This document shows positions 15,704-22,674 of a DNA stretch of 64,000 bases, in pieces (positions within the stretch are counted from its first letter, which is position 1; every line of letters begins with the position of its first letter). Source of the stretch: Chitinophagaceae bacterium UBA1930 (GTDB taxonomy: Bacteria; Bacteroidota; Bacteroidia; Chitinophagales; Chitinophagaceae); the NCBI GenBank assembly GCA_002337145.1, contig DDFK01000001.1:1452733-1516732 (forward strand), in the 5' to 3' direction. Made by a program: the position numbers and the translations under genes. The notes under the pieces were generated by a model, which worked only from the letters and a program-made list of their open reading frames with translations, did no database searches and was not told the origin of the DNA.

Positions 15704-16585
15704 ATGCACTTACAAGCTGTTGATGTGGTGGACAATATTTCCCCAGAAGAGTTTAAACGCAAATATTACGATACCAAAAAGCCCCTGATCATTAAAGACC
15801 TTGCCAAGCAGTGGCCAGCCTATACCAAATGGAACTGGGATTATTTTAAGGAGTTGGTGGGCAACCAGAAAGTGGCTTTGTACAACAATATCAAAAGCGA
15901 TGCCTATACACCCATCAATACGGCAGATGATTATAAAACCTTTGGCGAATACATTGACATGATCAAAGCAGGCCCGGCTGGCTGGCGTATCTTTCTCTTC
16001 AATATTTTTGACCATGCCCCACAGTTGATAAAGGATTTTACCTGGCCCGATGATTTGATGAAAGGCTATGTAAAAAAATACCCCATGCTGTTTACAGGCG
16101 GGCAAACATCCATTACGCACATGCACTTTGACATTGATGTGAGCCATATTCTGCACACACAGTTTGCCGGACGCAAAAGGGTGCTATTGTTTCCGAACGA
16201 AGAGCAGCACAAACTTTACCGCAAACCTTTTGAAGTATTGAGCATGGTGGATTTCAGTAATTATTACGATGCCGATAAAAGCAAGGTTGATTATAACAAG
16301 TTTCCTGCCCTAAAAAAAGCAAATGGTTATGAAGTGATACTGGAGCATGGCGACACGTTGTTTATGCCTGCCGGCTATTGGCATCACATGGAATATCTGG
16401 ACAGTGGTTTTGCCATGAGCCTTCGTGCCATGCAATCGTCTATCGGCGGCAAGTTGACTGGAGTATGGAACCTGTTTGGCATGCGTAGCATTGATACGGT
16501 GATGAAAAAAACCTTTCCGCATCCCTGGTACAATTGGAAACAGAAGAAGATAGCGAGAAAAGCGGTGGAAGAGTTGAGTAAGTAA
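15704..16585 (+). CDS. Cupin-like (JmjC-type) Fe(II)/2-oxoglutarate oxygenase family protein
   Basis: The 293-residue protein resembles the cupin_8/JmjC family of 2-oxoglutarate-dependent hydroxylases. The metal site is visible: H141-F-D143 within THMHFDID and a distal histidine at 227 or 228 in YWHHMEYL. The motif WPAYTKWNWDYFKELVG near the N-terminus and GDTLFMPAGYWH are typical. Known relatives hydroxylate protein or tRNA substrates; the substrate here is unknown. It is a single-gene unit with its own promoter box and a strong terminator, and is convergent with the oxidoreductase gene. Confidence 0.85.
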   Translation: MHLQAVDVVDNISPEEFKRKYYDTKKPLIIKDLAKQWPAYTKWNWDYFKELVGNQKVALYNNIKSDAYTPINTADDYKTFGEYIDMIKAGPAGWRIFLFNIFDHAPQLIKDFTWPDDLMKGYVKKYPMLFTGGQTSITHMHFDIDVSHILHTQFAGRKRVLLFPNEEQHKLYRKPFEVLSMVDFSNYYDADKSKVDYNKFPALKKANGYEVILEHGDTLFMPAGYWHHMEYLDSGFAMSLRAMQSSIGGKLTGVWNLFGMRSIDTVMKKTFPHPWYNWKQKKIARKAVEELSK

Positions 16586-16590
16586 ACGCA

Positions 16591-16620
16591 GTTTATAAAG
16601 TATATAAGGTTTATAAAGTA
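16591..16620. repeat. Short direct repeat in cupin 3' region
   Basis: GTTTATAAAGTA occurs twice, at 16591-16602 and 16609-16620, separated by six bases, immediately before the terminator hairpin. A similar wording (TATACTTTATATACTT) appears on its far side at 16681-16696. It looks like AT-rich slippage-type sequence. Confidence 0.5.
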
Positions 16621-16652
16621 AAAGGGCGTTCATTAAAATGAACGCCCTTTTA
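16619..16652. terminator. Strong bidirectional terminator
   Basis: TAAAAGGGCGTTCATT pairs perfectly with its inverse over 16 bp around a 2-nt centre. A-rich and T-rich flanks on both sides allow termination in both directions. It lies between the convergent cupin and oxidoreductase genes. Confidence 0.85.
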
Positions 16653-16714
16653 CTTTAAGTTCAGTTACTGTTGTAACATTTATACTTTATATACTTCCTA
16701 AATTTCCCAAACAA

Positions 16715-17749
16715 CTACGCTACAATTTCCCAAACTTCCCTTCCACGCAATAGTTTATCCAGGTCGCCTTTGCCTTTGGTAGCAATGGTTTCTTCTATCT
16801 GCATTTTCAACAGGTCTTCATAACAAGGTCTGTCTGCCGTATAAAACACGCCAAATGGTCTGGGGAAATGGCCTTCCACCCTTGGGTCATCAAACATGCG
16901 TATCAATATCTGGGCCTTGTAAAAATCCTTTTCATCATGTATCCATAAATCATCGGTGCTGGCACCTTCGGCCAAATCAACAATTACGGGCTTCAGGCCA
17001 TCCAGTTTAATGCCTTTGTTCTGCGTGGCACCAAATACCAATGGTTTGCCTTGTTCCAGAAACAGGGCATTGTCTGCCTTGGTCGATTTTTCTGTAAATG
17101 TTTCAAAAGCCCCATCGTTAAAGATGTTGCAGTTTTGGTATATCTCTAAAAACGAAGTGCCCCTATGCTGGTAGCTTCTCGTTAGCATGTACTGCAAATG
17201 TTTCGGGTCACGGTCCATGCTCCTGCCAATAAAAGTGGCATCTGCACCCATTGCCAATGCCAGCGGGTTAAATGGATGGTCAAGACTTCCAAAAGGTGTT
17301 GACTTGGTTACTTTATTCTGCTCGGATGTTGGGGAGTATTGCCCTTTTGTCAATCCATATATCTGGTTATTGAACACCAAAAAATTCACATCAAAATTCC
17401 TGCGTAGCATGTGTATGGTATGGTTTCCACCAATGCTCATGCTGTCACCATCGCCGCTTACAATCCAAACGCTAAGGTCTGGCCGGCTTGCTTTCAACCC
17501 GCTTGCTATGGCCGTGGCACGGCCGTGGATGCTGTGCATGCCAAATGTGTTCATGTAATACGGAAAACGCGACGAGCAGCCTATGCCACTGATAATGGCC
17601 ACATTTTCTTTGGCTATGCCCAATGTGGGCATTACTTTCTGCACCTGTGCAAGTATCGAATAATCGCCACAGCCCGGGCACCAACGAACTTCCTGATCGG
17701 TAGAGAAATCCTTTGCTGTTAAAACGGGTGCTGCTGTTAAAGTACTCAT
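16715..17749 (-). CDS. 2-oxoacid:ferredoxin oxidoreductase beta subunit (KorB-like)
   Basis: Thiamine-diphosphate subunit of an oxidoreductase that decarboxylates a 2-oxoacid (probably 2-oxoglutarate) to acyl-CoA with ferredoxin as acceptor. Cysteines at 24 and 27 (WCPGCGDYS) and the later GIGCSSR supply cluster ligands. The TPP/Mg site is SGDGDSMSIGGNH. The ATG at 17749 (MSTLTAAPV) is used, since the frame extends 20 residues further upstream without family similarity. The alpha subunit gene normally sits directly upstream; here it is missing and an AhpD-like gene takes its place. Confidence 0.93.
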   Translation of the reverse strand: MSTLTAAPVLTAKDFSTDQEVRWCPGCGDYSILAQVQKVMPTLGIAKENVAIISGIGCSSRFPYYMNTFGMHSIHGRATAIASGLKASRPDLSVWIVSGDGDSMSIGGNHTIHMLRRNFDVNFLVFNNQIYGLTKGQYSPTSEQNKVTKSTPFGSLDHPFNPLALAMGADATFIGRSMDRDPKHLQYMLTRSYQHRGTSFLEIYQNCNIFNDGAFETFTEKSTKADNALFLEQGKPLVFGATQNKGIKLDGLKPVIVDLAEGASTDDLWIHDEKDFYKAQILIRMFDDPRVEGHFPRPFGVFYTADRPCYEDLLKMQIEETIATKGKGDLDKLLRGREVWEIVA

Positions 17750-17886
17750 GACAAACAATTTATTGGTAAATGTAGTAAGGTAATGTGAGGTTGTGGCAAT
17801 ACAACCCAATTTTCAACGTAATCGTTACCGAAGGTGGTTGAATGTTTAAAGGTTTAAGGTTTAAACCTCAAACTTTATACTTTCAA

Positions 17887-18228
17887 CTATTTACTCAACT
17901 CCTCCCAATACTCCGCCGCCCTTCTTGTATGTGGTATCACTATAGTACCACCAACAATATTGGCCACGGCAAAAATTTCATACACCTGCTCGGTCGTTAC
18001 ACCCTGCTCAAAGCTCTTGCCCAAATGGTACTTAATACAGTCATCGCAACGCAGCACCATACTGGCCACCAGCCCCAGCATTTCCTTTGTCTTGGTATCA
18101 ATTGCCCCTGCTTCATAGGTATTGGTATCCAGGTTCCAAAGGCGTTTCATTACCAGGTTGTTCTTACTCAAAATAACTTCGTTCATTTTGGTGCGGTAAT
18201 CGTTAAACTCATTTACTAGGTGGCTCAT
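17887..18228 (-). CDS. Carboxymuconolactone decarboxylase / AhpD family protein
   Basis: The 113-residue all-helical protein has the CxxC motif C61-D-D-C64 followed by His68 in CDDCIKYH. This is the redox-active signature of AhpD-like peroxidase helpers; decarboxylase members lack the paired cysteines. A role in thiol-based peroxide or alkyl-hydroperoxide reduction is likely, but its electron donor is not visible. The ATG at 18228 is chosen because a -7 box lies just upstream. The longer frame from 18333 would place that box inside the gene. It precedes the oxidoreductase gene on the same strand by 137 bases. Confidence 0.88.
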   Translation of the reverse strand: MSHLVNEFNDYRTKMNEVILSKNNLVMKRLWNLDTNTYEAGAIDTKTKEMLGLVASMVLRCDDCIKYHLGKSFEQGVTTEQVYEIFAVANIVGGTIVIPHTRRAAEYWEELSK

Positions 18229-18242
18229 ATACGTGTTTTGCA

Positions 18243-18250
18243 CAAAGGTA
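18243..18250 (-). promoter_or_regulatory. -7 promoter box of the AhpD-like gene
   Basis: TACCTTTG on the minus strand matches TAnnTTTG, with its last base 15 bases upstream of the start codon. This implies a very short leader. Confidence 0.45.
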
Positions 18251-18340
18251 ACTGCTAATGTGTTTTTAGCCGGTAGGGCCATAATGCCATTTAGCTGCTT
18301 GCCTGCAAATTTTCCATAAAACGCAATTGGCAATGATTGG

Positions 18341-18440
18341 CGTAACCCGCCTGTGCGGGCCCGGGCTATACGTTACTGCTCCGCATGGCCAGGGCCAGTT
18401 GCGGGGCATCCACTCCTATCCCTTACGCATACGTTCCATA
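18341..18440. repeat. GC-rich repeat-like intergenic element
   Basis: Within the 324-base gap between the AhpD-like gene and ssb, this 100-base block is far richer in G and C than its surroundings. It contains a small hairpin CCCGC-CTGT-GCGGG (18346-18359), the overlapping palindromes GGGCCC and CCCGGG, and the phrase CCGGGCTATACGTTAC. Its style resembles dispersed non-coding elements I associate with Bacteroidota genomes. No ORF covers it. The rest of the gap is AT-rich and presumably carries the ssb promoter. Confidence 0.4.
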
Positions 18441-18552
18441 GCCTATTCATCGGCCCTTTACAACTTTTCGGCTTTTTAATTCTTTTGTTGAATAAAAAAA
18501 ATTATTTTTAGGGAGGAGCAAAATTTATCAGGCAATCTAAATCAGCAACAAT

Positions 18553-18984
18553 ATGAGAGGCGTAAACCGGGTCATGCTAATTGGCAACTTGGGCAAAGAC
18601 CCACATATGGATTATTTAGAAGGCAATATTGGCGTGGCAAAATTCCCGTTGGCAACTACCGAAATGCATAAGGACCGTACAGGCAAACTGGTAAGCGAAA
18701 CCGAATGGCATACAGTTGTTCTTTGGCGTGGCCTTGCAGAACTTGCCAGTAAATACCTGCACAAAGGAAGCCTGATTTATGTAGAAGGCCGTTTACGTAC
18801 CCGTAGTTGGGAAGACAAAGACGGTAACAAAAAATTTGCTACCGAAGTTGTTGGTGACAATCTGATTATGCTGGACAAGCGGACCGAAGGCGGTACACCA
18901 CATGCCGCAATAGGCAATATAGAAGGTTTCGATGCCAATGACGCCCCACCTTTAATTGACCCCGGCGAAAGTTTGCCTTTTTAA
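18553..18984 (+). CDS. ssb: Single-stranded DNA-binding protein
   Basis: Coats single-stranded DNA in replication and repair and recruits partners through its acidic tail. The OB-fold spans residues 1-110, with the standard start MRGVNRVMLIGNLGKDPHMDY, then TEWHTVVLWRGLAELASKYLHKG and EGRLRTRSWEDKDG. The tail ends GESLPF, close to the usual D-D-L-P-F tip. At 143 residues it is slightly short, as is usual in this phylum. It directly precedes gldE, an order seen in gliding Bacteroidota, with an internal promoter box between them. Confidence 0.96.
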   Translation: MRGVNRVMLIGNLGKDPHMDYLEGNIGVAKFPLATTEMHKDRTGKLVSETEWHTVVLWRGLAELASKYLHKGSLIYVEGRLRTRSWEDKDGNKKFATEVVGDNLIMLDKRTEGGTPHAAIGNIEGFDANDAPPLIDPGESLPF

Positions 18985-18999
18985 TACCACGAACTAAGA

Positions 19000-19007
19000 T
19001 ATTTTTG
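19000..19007 (+). promoter_or_regulatory. -7 promoter box of gldE-gldD
   Basis: TATTTTTG matches TAnnTTTG. A TTTG at 18972-18975, inside the end of ssb, could be the -33 element with a 24-base spacer, slightly long. Transcription would start about 60 bases before the gldE start codon. Confidence 0.5.
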
Positions 19008-19073
19008 CAGCACCCGTTATTGGATTGTTGACTGGTCAGCTTCCAATACTATTGTTCACTAAAACCATCTGCG

Positions 19074-20393
19074 TTGCACTATCATTCGGCTTTTACCCAT
19101 CAGTTATTATATGCTGCTATTAATACGCAGGGCACAACTGTGTTAATTGTGCTGTTGCTATGCCTGCTTATTTTTTCGTTTATGATGAGCGGTGCAGAAG
19201 TTGCTTTTTTCTCACTCACCTACAAGGATATCAACCTGCTGAAAACCAAACAGCAGGATTCGTACAAGCGGGTGGTTGACCTGTTGAATGAACCCAAGAC
19301 CTTACTTGGCTCCCTGTTAATTGCCAATAGTTTTGTAAACATTGCCATTATCATTATTTCCAATATTTTAATGGACAACTTCCTGCATTTTGGCAATACC
19401 ATGGCCTGGGTCGAGTTTCTTATTAAAGTGGTTATTGTAACCTGTGTGTTGGTGCTGTTTGGTGAGGTAATGCCCAAAGTGCTGGCCACACAAAACAATA
19501 TCCGTTTTGCAAAAGACGTAAGCCCCGTGGTAGAGTTTGTATCTTATTTGTGCAAACGCATGAGTAGCTGGTTGGTAAAGTACAGCGATGTTATTGAAAA
19601 GCGGCTGGCCAAAAAAACCAACGGTTACAACAACGAGGAAATGTCGCATGCAATAGATATTACCTATCCCGAAGAAAATGAAAAGAACATTTTAAAAGGC
19701 ATCCTTAAGTTTAGCAATACTACCGTAAAGCAAATAATGAAAACCAGGCTGGATGTACATGGCATAGAGCATACCAGCAGCTTTGCAGAGGTAATGAAAC
19801 AGGTTGGCGAACTGCATTACAGCCGGCTACCCGTGTATAAAGAAGACCTTGACGAAGTGGTGGGCATGATACATACCAAGGACCTGATTCCTTATCTGGA
19901 GCATGATCCTAACTTTGACTGGCATAGCATCATGCGTCAGCCCTATTTTGTGCATGAGCAAAAAATGATTGAGGACCTGTTGAAGGAGTTTCAAAGCAAA
20001 CGCATACATTTTGCAATTGTGGTAGATGAGTTTGGCGGCACCAGTGGCATTGTAACTTTAGAAGATGTGCTGGAAGAAATTATTGGCGAAATAACCGATG
20101 AGTTTGACGAGGAAGATGCCGGCTATAAAAAGCTGGATGACAACAATTATATTTTTGAAGGTAGAACAATGATCAATGATGTATGCAAGTTCATGCATTT
20201 GCCATTGGATACTTTTGATGCCGTTAAGGGCGAAAGCGATTCCCTTGCAGGCCTGGTACTGGAAATAGCAGGCGAAATTCCGTATGCATCACAGGTAGTG
20301 CCTTGTGGCGACTTTGAGTTTACGGTATTGGAAGTGGAACGTAACAGGATTAATAAAATTAAAGTAACCATTAAGCCTCAGGCAGAAGCATAA
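19074..20393 (+). CDS. gldE: Gliding motility-associated protein GldE
   Basis: 439-residue inner-membrane protein of the CNNM/HlyC-CorC superfamily. An N-terminal membrane domain with helices near 22-42, 76-97 and 105-130 (SGAEVAFFSLT, LLGSLLIANSFVNIAIII) is followed by two CBS domains (about 195-330; IKQIMKTRLDVHGIE, VVDEFGGTSGIVTLEDVLEEIIGEI). A CorC/HlyC domain ends the protein. In Flavobacterium johnsoniae GldE can partly substitute for GldD and supports gliding and type IX secretion. The start is a TTG at 19074: the frame has no ATG before the first membrane helix and a stop lies at 19029. gldD follows after 15 bases. Confidence 0.92.
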   Translation: MHYHSAFTHQLLYAAINTQGTTVLIVLLLCLLIFSFMMSGAEVAFFSLTYKDINLLKTKQQDSYKRVVDLLNEPKTLLGSLLIANSFVNIAIIIISNILMDNFLHFGNTMAWVEFLIKVVIVTCVLVLFGEVMPKVLATQNNIRFAKDVSPVVEFVSYLCKRMSSWLVKYSDVIEKRLAKKTNGYNNEEMSHAIDITYPEENEKNILKGILKFSNTTVKQIMKTRLDVHGIEHTSSFAEVMKQVGELHYSRLPVYKEDLDEVVGMIHTKDLIPYLEHDPNFDWHSIMRQPYFVHEQKMIEDLLKEFQSKRIHFAIVVDEFGGTSGIVTLEDVLEEIIGEITDEFDEEDAGYKKLDDNNYIFEGRTMINDVCKFMHLPLDTFDAVKGESDSLAGLVLEIAGEIPYASQVVPCGDFEFTVLEVERNRINKIKVTIKPQAEA

Positions 20394-20402
20394 CAATAGC
20401 AA

Positions 20403-20455
20403 CAATCAATGGTCAATCGCAAACAATCAGTAGCCAATAGTCAATGGTCAATGGT
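20403..20455 (+). repeat. Degenerate micro-repeat over the gldD start
   Basis: The block reads as variations of CAATGGTCAAT and CAATAGTCAAT, occurring about five times around the gldE-gldD junction. It codes for the first 14 residues of the long form of GldD (MVNRKQSVANSQWS), which look like repeat-derived sequence instead of a signal peptide. Confidence 0.5.
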
Positions 20456-21038
20456 AGCATTACTGCCATGCCTGTTATTACTCGTGTACAGTTTTTCTTC
20501 GTGCAACAGCACTTTTACCCAGAAGCCAAAAGGTTATTTTAAAATTGATTTTCCCAAGAAAGAATACCAGCTTTTTAGCAAGCCCGGTTATCCCTATACA
20601 TTTGAATATCCTGTGTATGCCGAAGTGGTAAAGGACAGTACTTTTTTTGGGGAAGCAACCGAGAACCCTTGGTGGATCAATATCAACTTCCCGCAGTTTA
20701 ATGGAAGGATCTATGTAAGCTATAAAGCAATTGGTGCCAACAGGTTTGACACCCTTGTAAATGATGCCTATAAAATGACAGGCAAGCATTCGCAAAAAGC
20801 CGAATCCATTGATGATTCAATTATTGCAACCAGTAATGGCATACATGGCATATTTTTTAAAGTGGGGGGCGATGTTGCAACGGCCAAACAGTTTTTCTTA
20901 ACCGATAGCACCAAACATTTTTTACGTGGTGCCCTGTATTTTGATGCCACGCCCAATCAGGATTCGCTGCGGATTGTGAACCAGTTTTTGCAGGAGGACA
21001 TGAAGCATTTGATCAATAGTTTTAAGTGGAATAAATAG
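20409..21038 (+). CDS. gldD: Gliding motility lipoprotein GldD
   Basis: Lipoprotein required for gliding and for type IX secretion in Flavobacterium. The hydrophobic stretch MVALLPCLLLLVYSF runs into a lipobox FSSC with the lipidated cysteine at residue 32. The mature part contains GYFKIDFPKKEYQLF, NPWWININFPQFNGRIYVSYK and KHLINSFKW, characteristic of GldD. Two starts are possible: ATG 20409, used here, which supplies basic residues for the signal n-region, or ATG 20451, which skips a repeat-derived lead. The gene follows gldE by 15 bases and ends before a strong terminator. Confidence 0.93.
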   Translation: MVNRKQSVANSQWSMVALLPCLLLLVYSFSSCNSTFTQKPKGYFKIDFPKKEYQLFSKPGYPYTFEYPVYAEVVKDSTFFGEATENPWWININFPQFNGRIYVSYKAIGANRFDTLVNDAYKMTGKHSQKAESIDDSIIATSNGIHGIFFKVGGDVATAKQFFLTDSTKHFLRGALYFDATPNQDSLRIVNQFLQEDMKHLINSFKWNK

Positions 21039-21055
21039 TCGCTATTCTTCCGACA

Positions 21056-21099
21056 TAAAAAAGTCCCGATTGGTGTTGTAACCAATCGGGACTTTTTTA
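21056..21099. terminator. Strong bidirectional terminator
   Basis: A 19-bp perfect stem (arms 21056-21074 and 21081-21099, core AAGTCCCGATTGGT) surrounds a 6-nt loop. The poly-A and poly-T ends are part of the arms. It lies between the convergent gldD and foldase genes and serves both. Confidence 0.9.
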
Positions 21100-21112
21100 T
21101 GCGTAATCCATT

Positions 21113-22495
21113 TTATTTTACCTGCTCCCTGTTCACGGCATATTTCCACCAATCTCCCAGGCTGCTGCAGTCAAAAAAGTCTTTGTCAATAGTAATGTAA
21201 TAATTGGGCAAATGCTCCTTGAACCATTTTTGCAAGGTTTCCTGTTTCTTTTCGTCCAGTGCCCGGCTAGCAATTTTATTGTAGTCTTCTTTTAGGTTTT
21301 CCCTGTGCGGGTTGGTCCTTGTTTTCAAGTACACAATCCTTACTTTTTTAACGCCCCTGTCTTCATACACTTGTGGTTTAGAGTAGTCGCCCACGCTCAA
21401 ATTCTTAATGGCCACAACCATGTCCTTGTCCAGCTCGTCCAATGTAAGGTAGGTCGATCCATCCCTGCCCTGCAACTGGCCACCGTTAAACTTACTGTTT
21501 TCGTCATCGGTGTACCTATTAACGGCCACGCCAAAATTCAATGTACCTGCAACCAGTTTTACCCTTATGCTGTCCAGCTTCTGAATAGACAGGTTTATTT
21601 CGTCGTCGGTAATTGGCGGTATCCTCAATATATGCCTTACCACTATATCGTCGCCGGCCCTGCTTACCATTTGTATAATGTGCAAGCCGAATTTGGATTT
21701 GATAACGGCAGAAATCTGTCCTTCTTTCAATTTAAATGCTGCCTGAAAAAAAGCTGGGTCCCAGCTCTTGCTGTCGTTGCGGTTCAAGTTGTACATACCG
21801 CCTGTTTCCTTGCTTCCCGGATCTTCTGTAACTTGTTTGGCAATGGCTTCAAATTTTTTGGCACCGGATTCTACCAGTCTTTTGTACTCGTACAACTGTT
21901 TGGTTATATATTCTTCCACTTCCCTGTTTGCCTTGGGTTGCGATATGATCTGGCTCACTTCCACTTCGCTTTCATAAAAGGCCAAACTGTCTTTGGGTAT
22001 CTTGGCAAAATAGGCCTTTACTTCTGTAGGGGTCACTTTTATGCCGTCCACAATTTTGCCACGCATCTGTTCTGCCAGCTTTCTTTCGCGGAACGATTGC
22101 TTAAAGTCTTCTTTTAATTGATAAACGGTCCTGCCGGATATTTCTTCCAGGGCTTCTTTGCTGCCATAGGATTGTATGAAGCTACGCACCTGGTTATCCA
22201 ACATGGCATCCAGTTCTTCTTCGCTTACATTAATGGAATCTTTTTCTGCTTGTAGCACCAGTGCTTTCTGTATCAACTGCCCTTCTAAAAAGGCACATTC
22301 CGGGTTGGGTGGCAACTGTGCCTCCTGCCCCTGACGCTTATAGTCGGAAATGGCATTTATAATATCCGAGCGAAGGATGATCTTGTCACCCACCTGTGCC
22401 ACAATCTTATCTGCAATTATTTTTTTTGTTTGGGGTTGTGCAAACAGCGAGTGCTGAATGAAAAACAATGTAAGCAGTAATAATATTTTTTTCAT
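21113..22495 (-). CDS. SurA-like periplasmic peptidylprolyl isomerase
   Basis: A 460-residue exported foldase. The signal peptide is MKKILLLLTLFFIQHSLFA, and the mature N-terminus KIIADKIVAQVGDKIILRSDI is typical of SurA-type chaperones. Two parvulin (PPIC) domains follow: one around VSQIISQPKANREVEEYITKQ to KFGLHIIQMVSR, the second starting at VVRHILRIPP. It would guide folding of outer-membrane proteins in the periplasm, which suits a genome rich in SusC/TonB barrels. The ATG at 22495 is used; the frame extends 41 residues upstream but this lead precedes the signal peptide. It lies downstream of infB on the same strand, separated by a terminator. Confidence 0.92.
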   Translation of the reverse strand: MKKILLLLTLFFIQHSLFAQPQTKKIIADKIVAQVGDKIILRSDIINAISDYKRQGQEAQLPPNPECAFLEGQLIQKALVLQAEKDSINVSEEELDAMLDNQVRSFIQSYGSKEALEEISGRTVYQLKEDFKQSFRERKLAEQMRGKIVDGIKVTPTEVKAYFAKIPKDSLAFYESEVEVSQIISQPKANREVEEYITKQLYEYKRLVESGAKKFEAIAKQVTEDPGSKETGGMYNLNRNDSKSWDPAFFQAAFKLKEGQISAVIKSKFGLHIIQMVSRAGDDIVVRHILRIPPITDDEINLSIQKLDSIRVKLVAGTLNFGVAVNRYTDDENSKFNGGQLQGRDGSTYLTLDELDKDMVVAIKNLSVGDYSKPQVYEDRGVKKVRIVYLKTRTNPHRENLKEDYNKIASRALDEKKQETLQKWFKEHLPNYYITIDKDFFDCSSLGDWWKYAVNREQVK

Positions 22496-22607
22496 CGAAA
22501 CTGTTTTTATTGGCCTAGTTGTTTGTACTGTTACGAGGCCATACCTATGTGTAAAAATAGCTGTTGAATGCTTGTAATAATTTTTGTGAATGGCTTTTAA
22601 CAAAAAA

Positions 22608-22652
22608 ATTAGCTTCAAACAACAACCTTAAAGGAAATTGCTTGAAGCTAAT
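22608..22652 (-). terminator. infB terminator
   Basis: An 11-bp perfect stem, ATTAGCTTCAA with TTGAAGCTAAT, has a 23-nt loop. On the minus strand it is followed by a T-rich run (TTTTTTG). It lies just past the infB stop and upstream of the foldase gene. The adjoining phrase GGCTAAAAGCTGGTAGCTTTT is repeat-like. Confidence 0.75.
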
Positions 22653-22674
22653 GGCTAAAAGCTGGTAGCTTTTA

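Noticed and set aside
18229..18333. Longer 148-residue version of the AhpD-like protein
   Set aside because: The extra 35 residues would cover the -7 promoter box and have no match to the family's N-terminus.
21305..22117. Long plus-strand frame across the SurA-like gene
   Set aside because: The composition (His, Phe, Tyr, Cys rich) is typical of antisense reading of a conserved gene. The minus-strand frame has clear PPIC domains.
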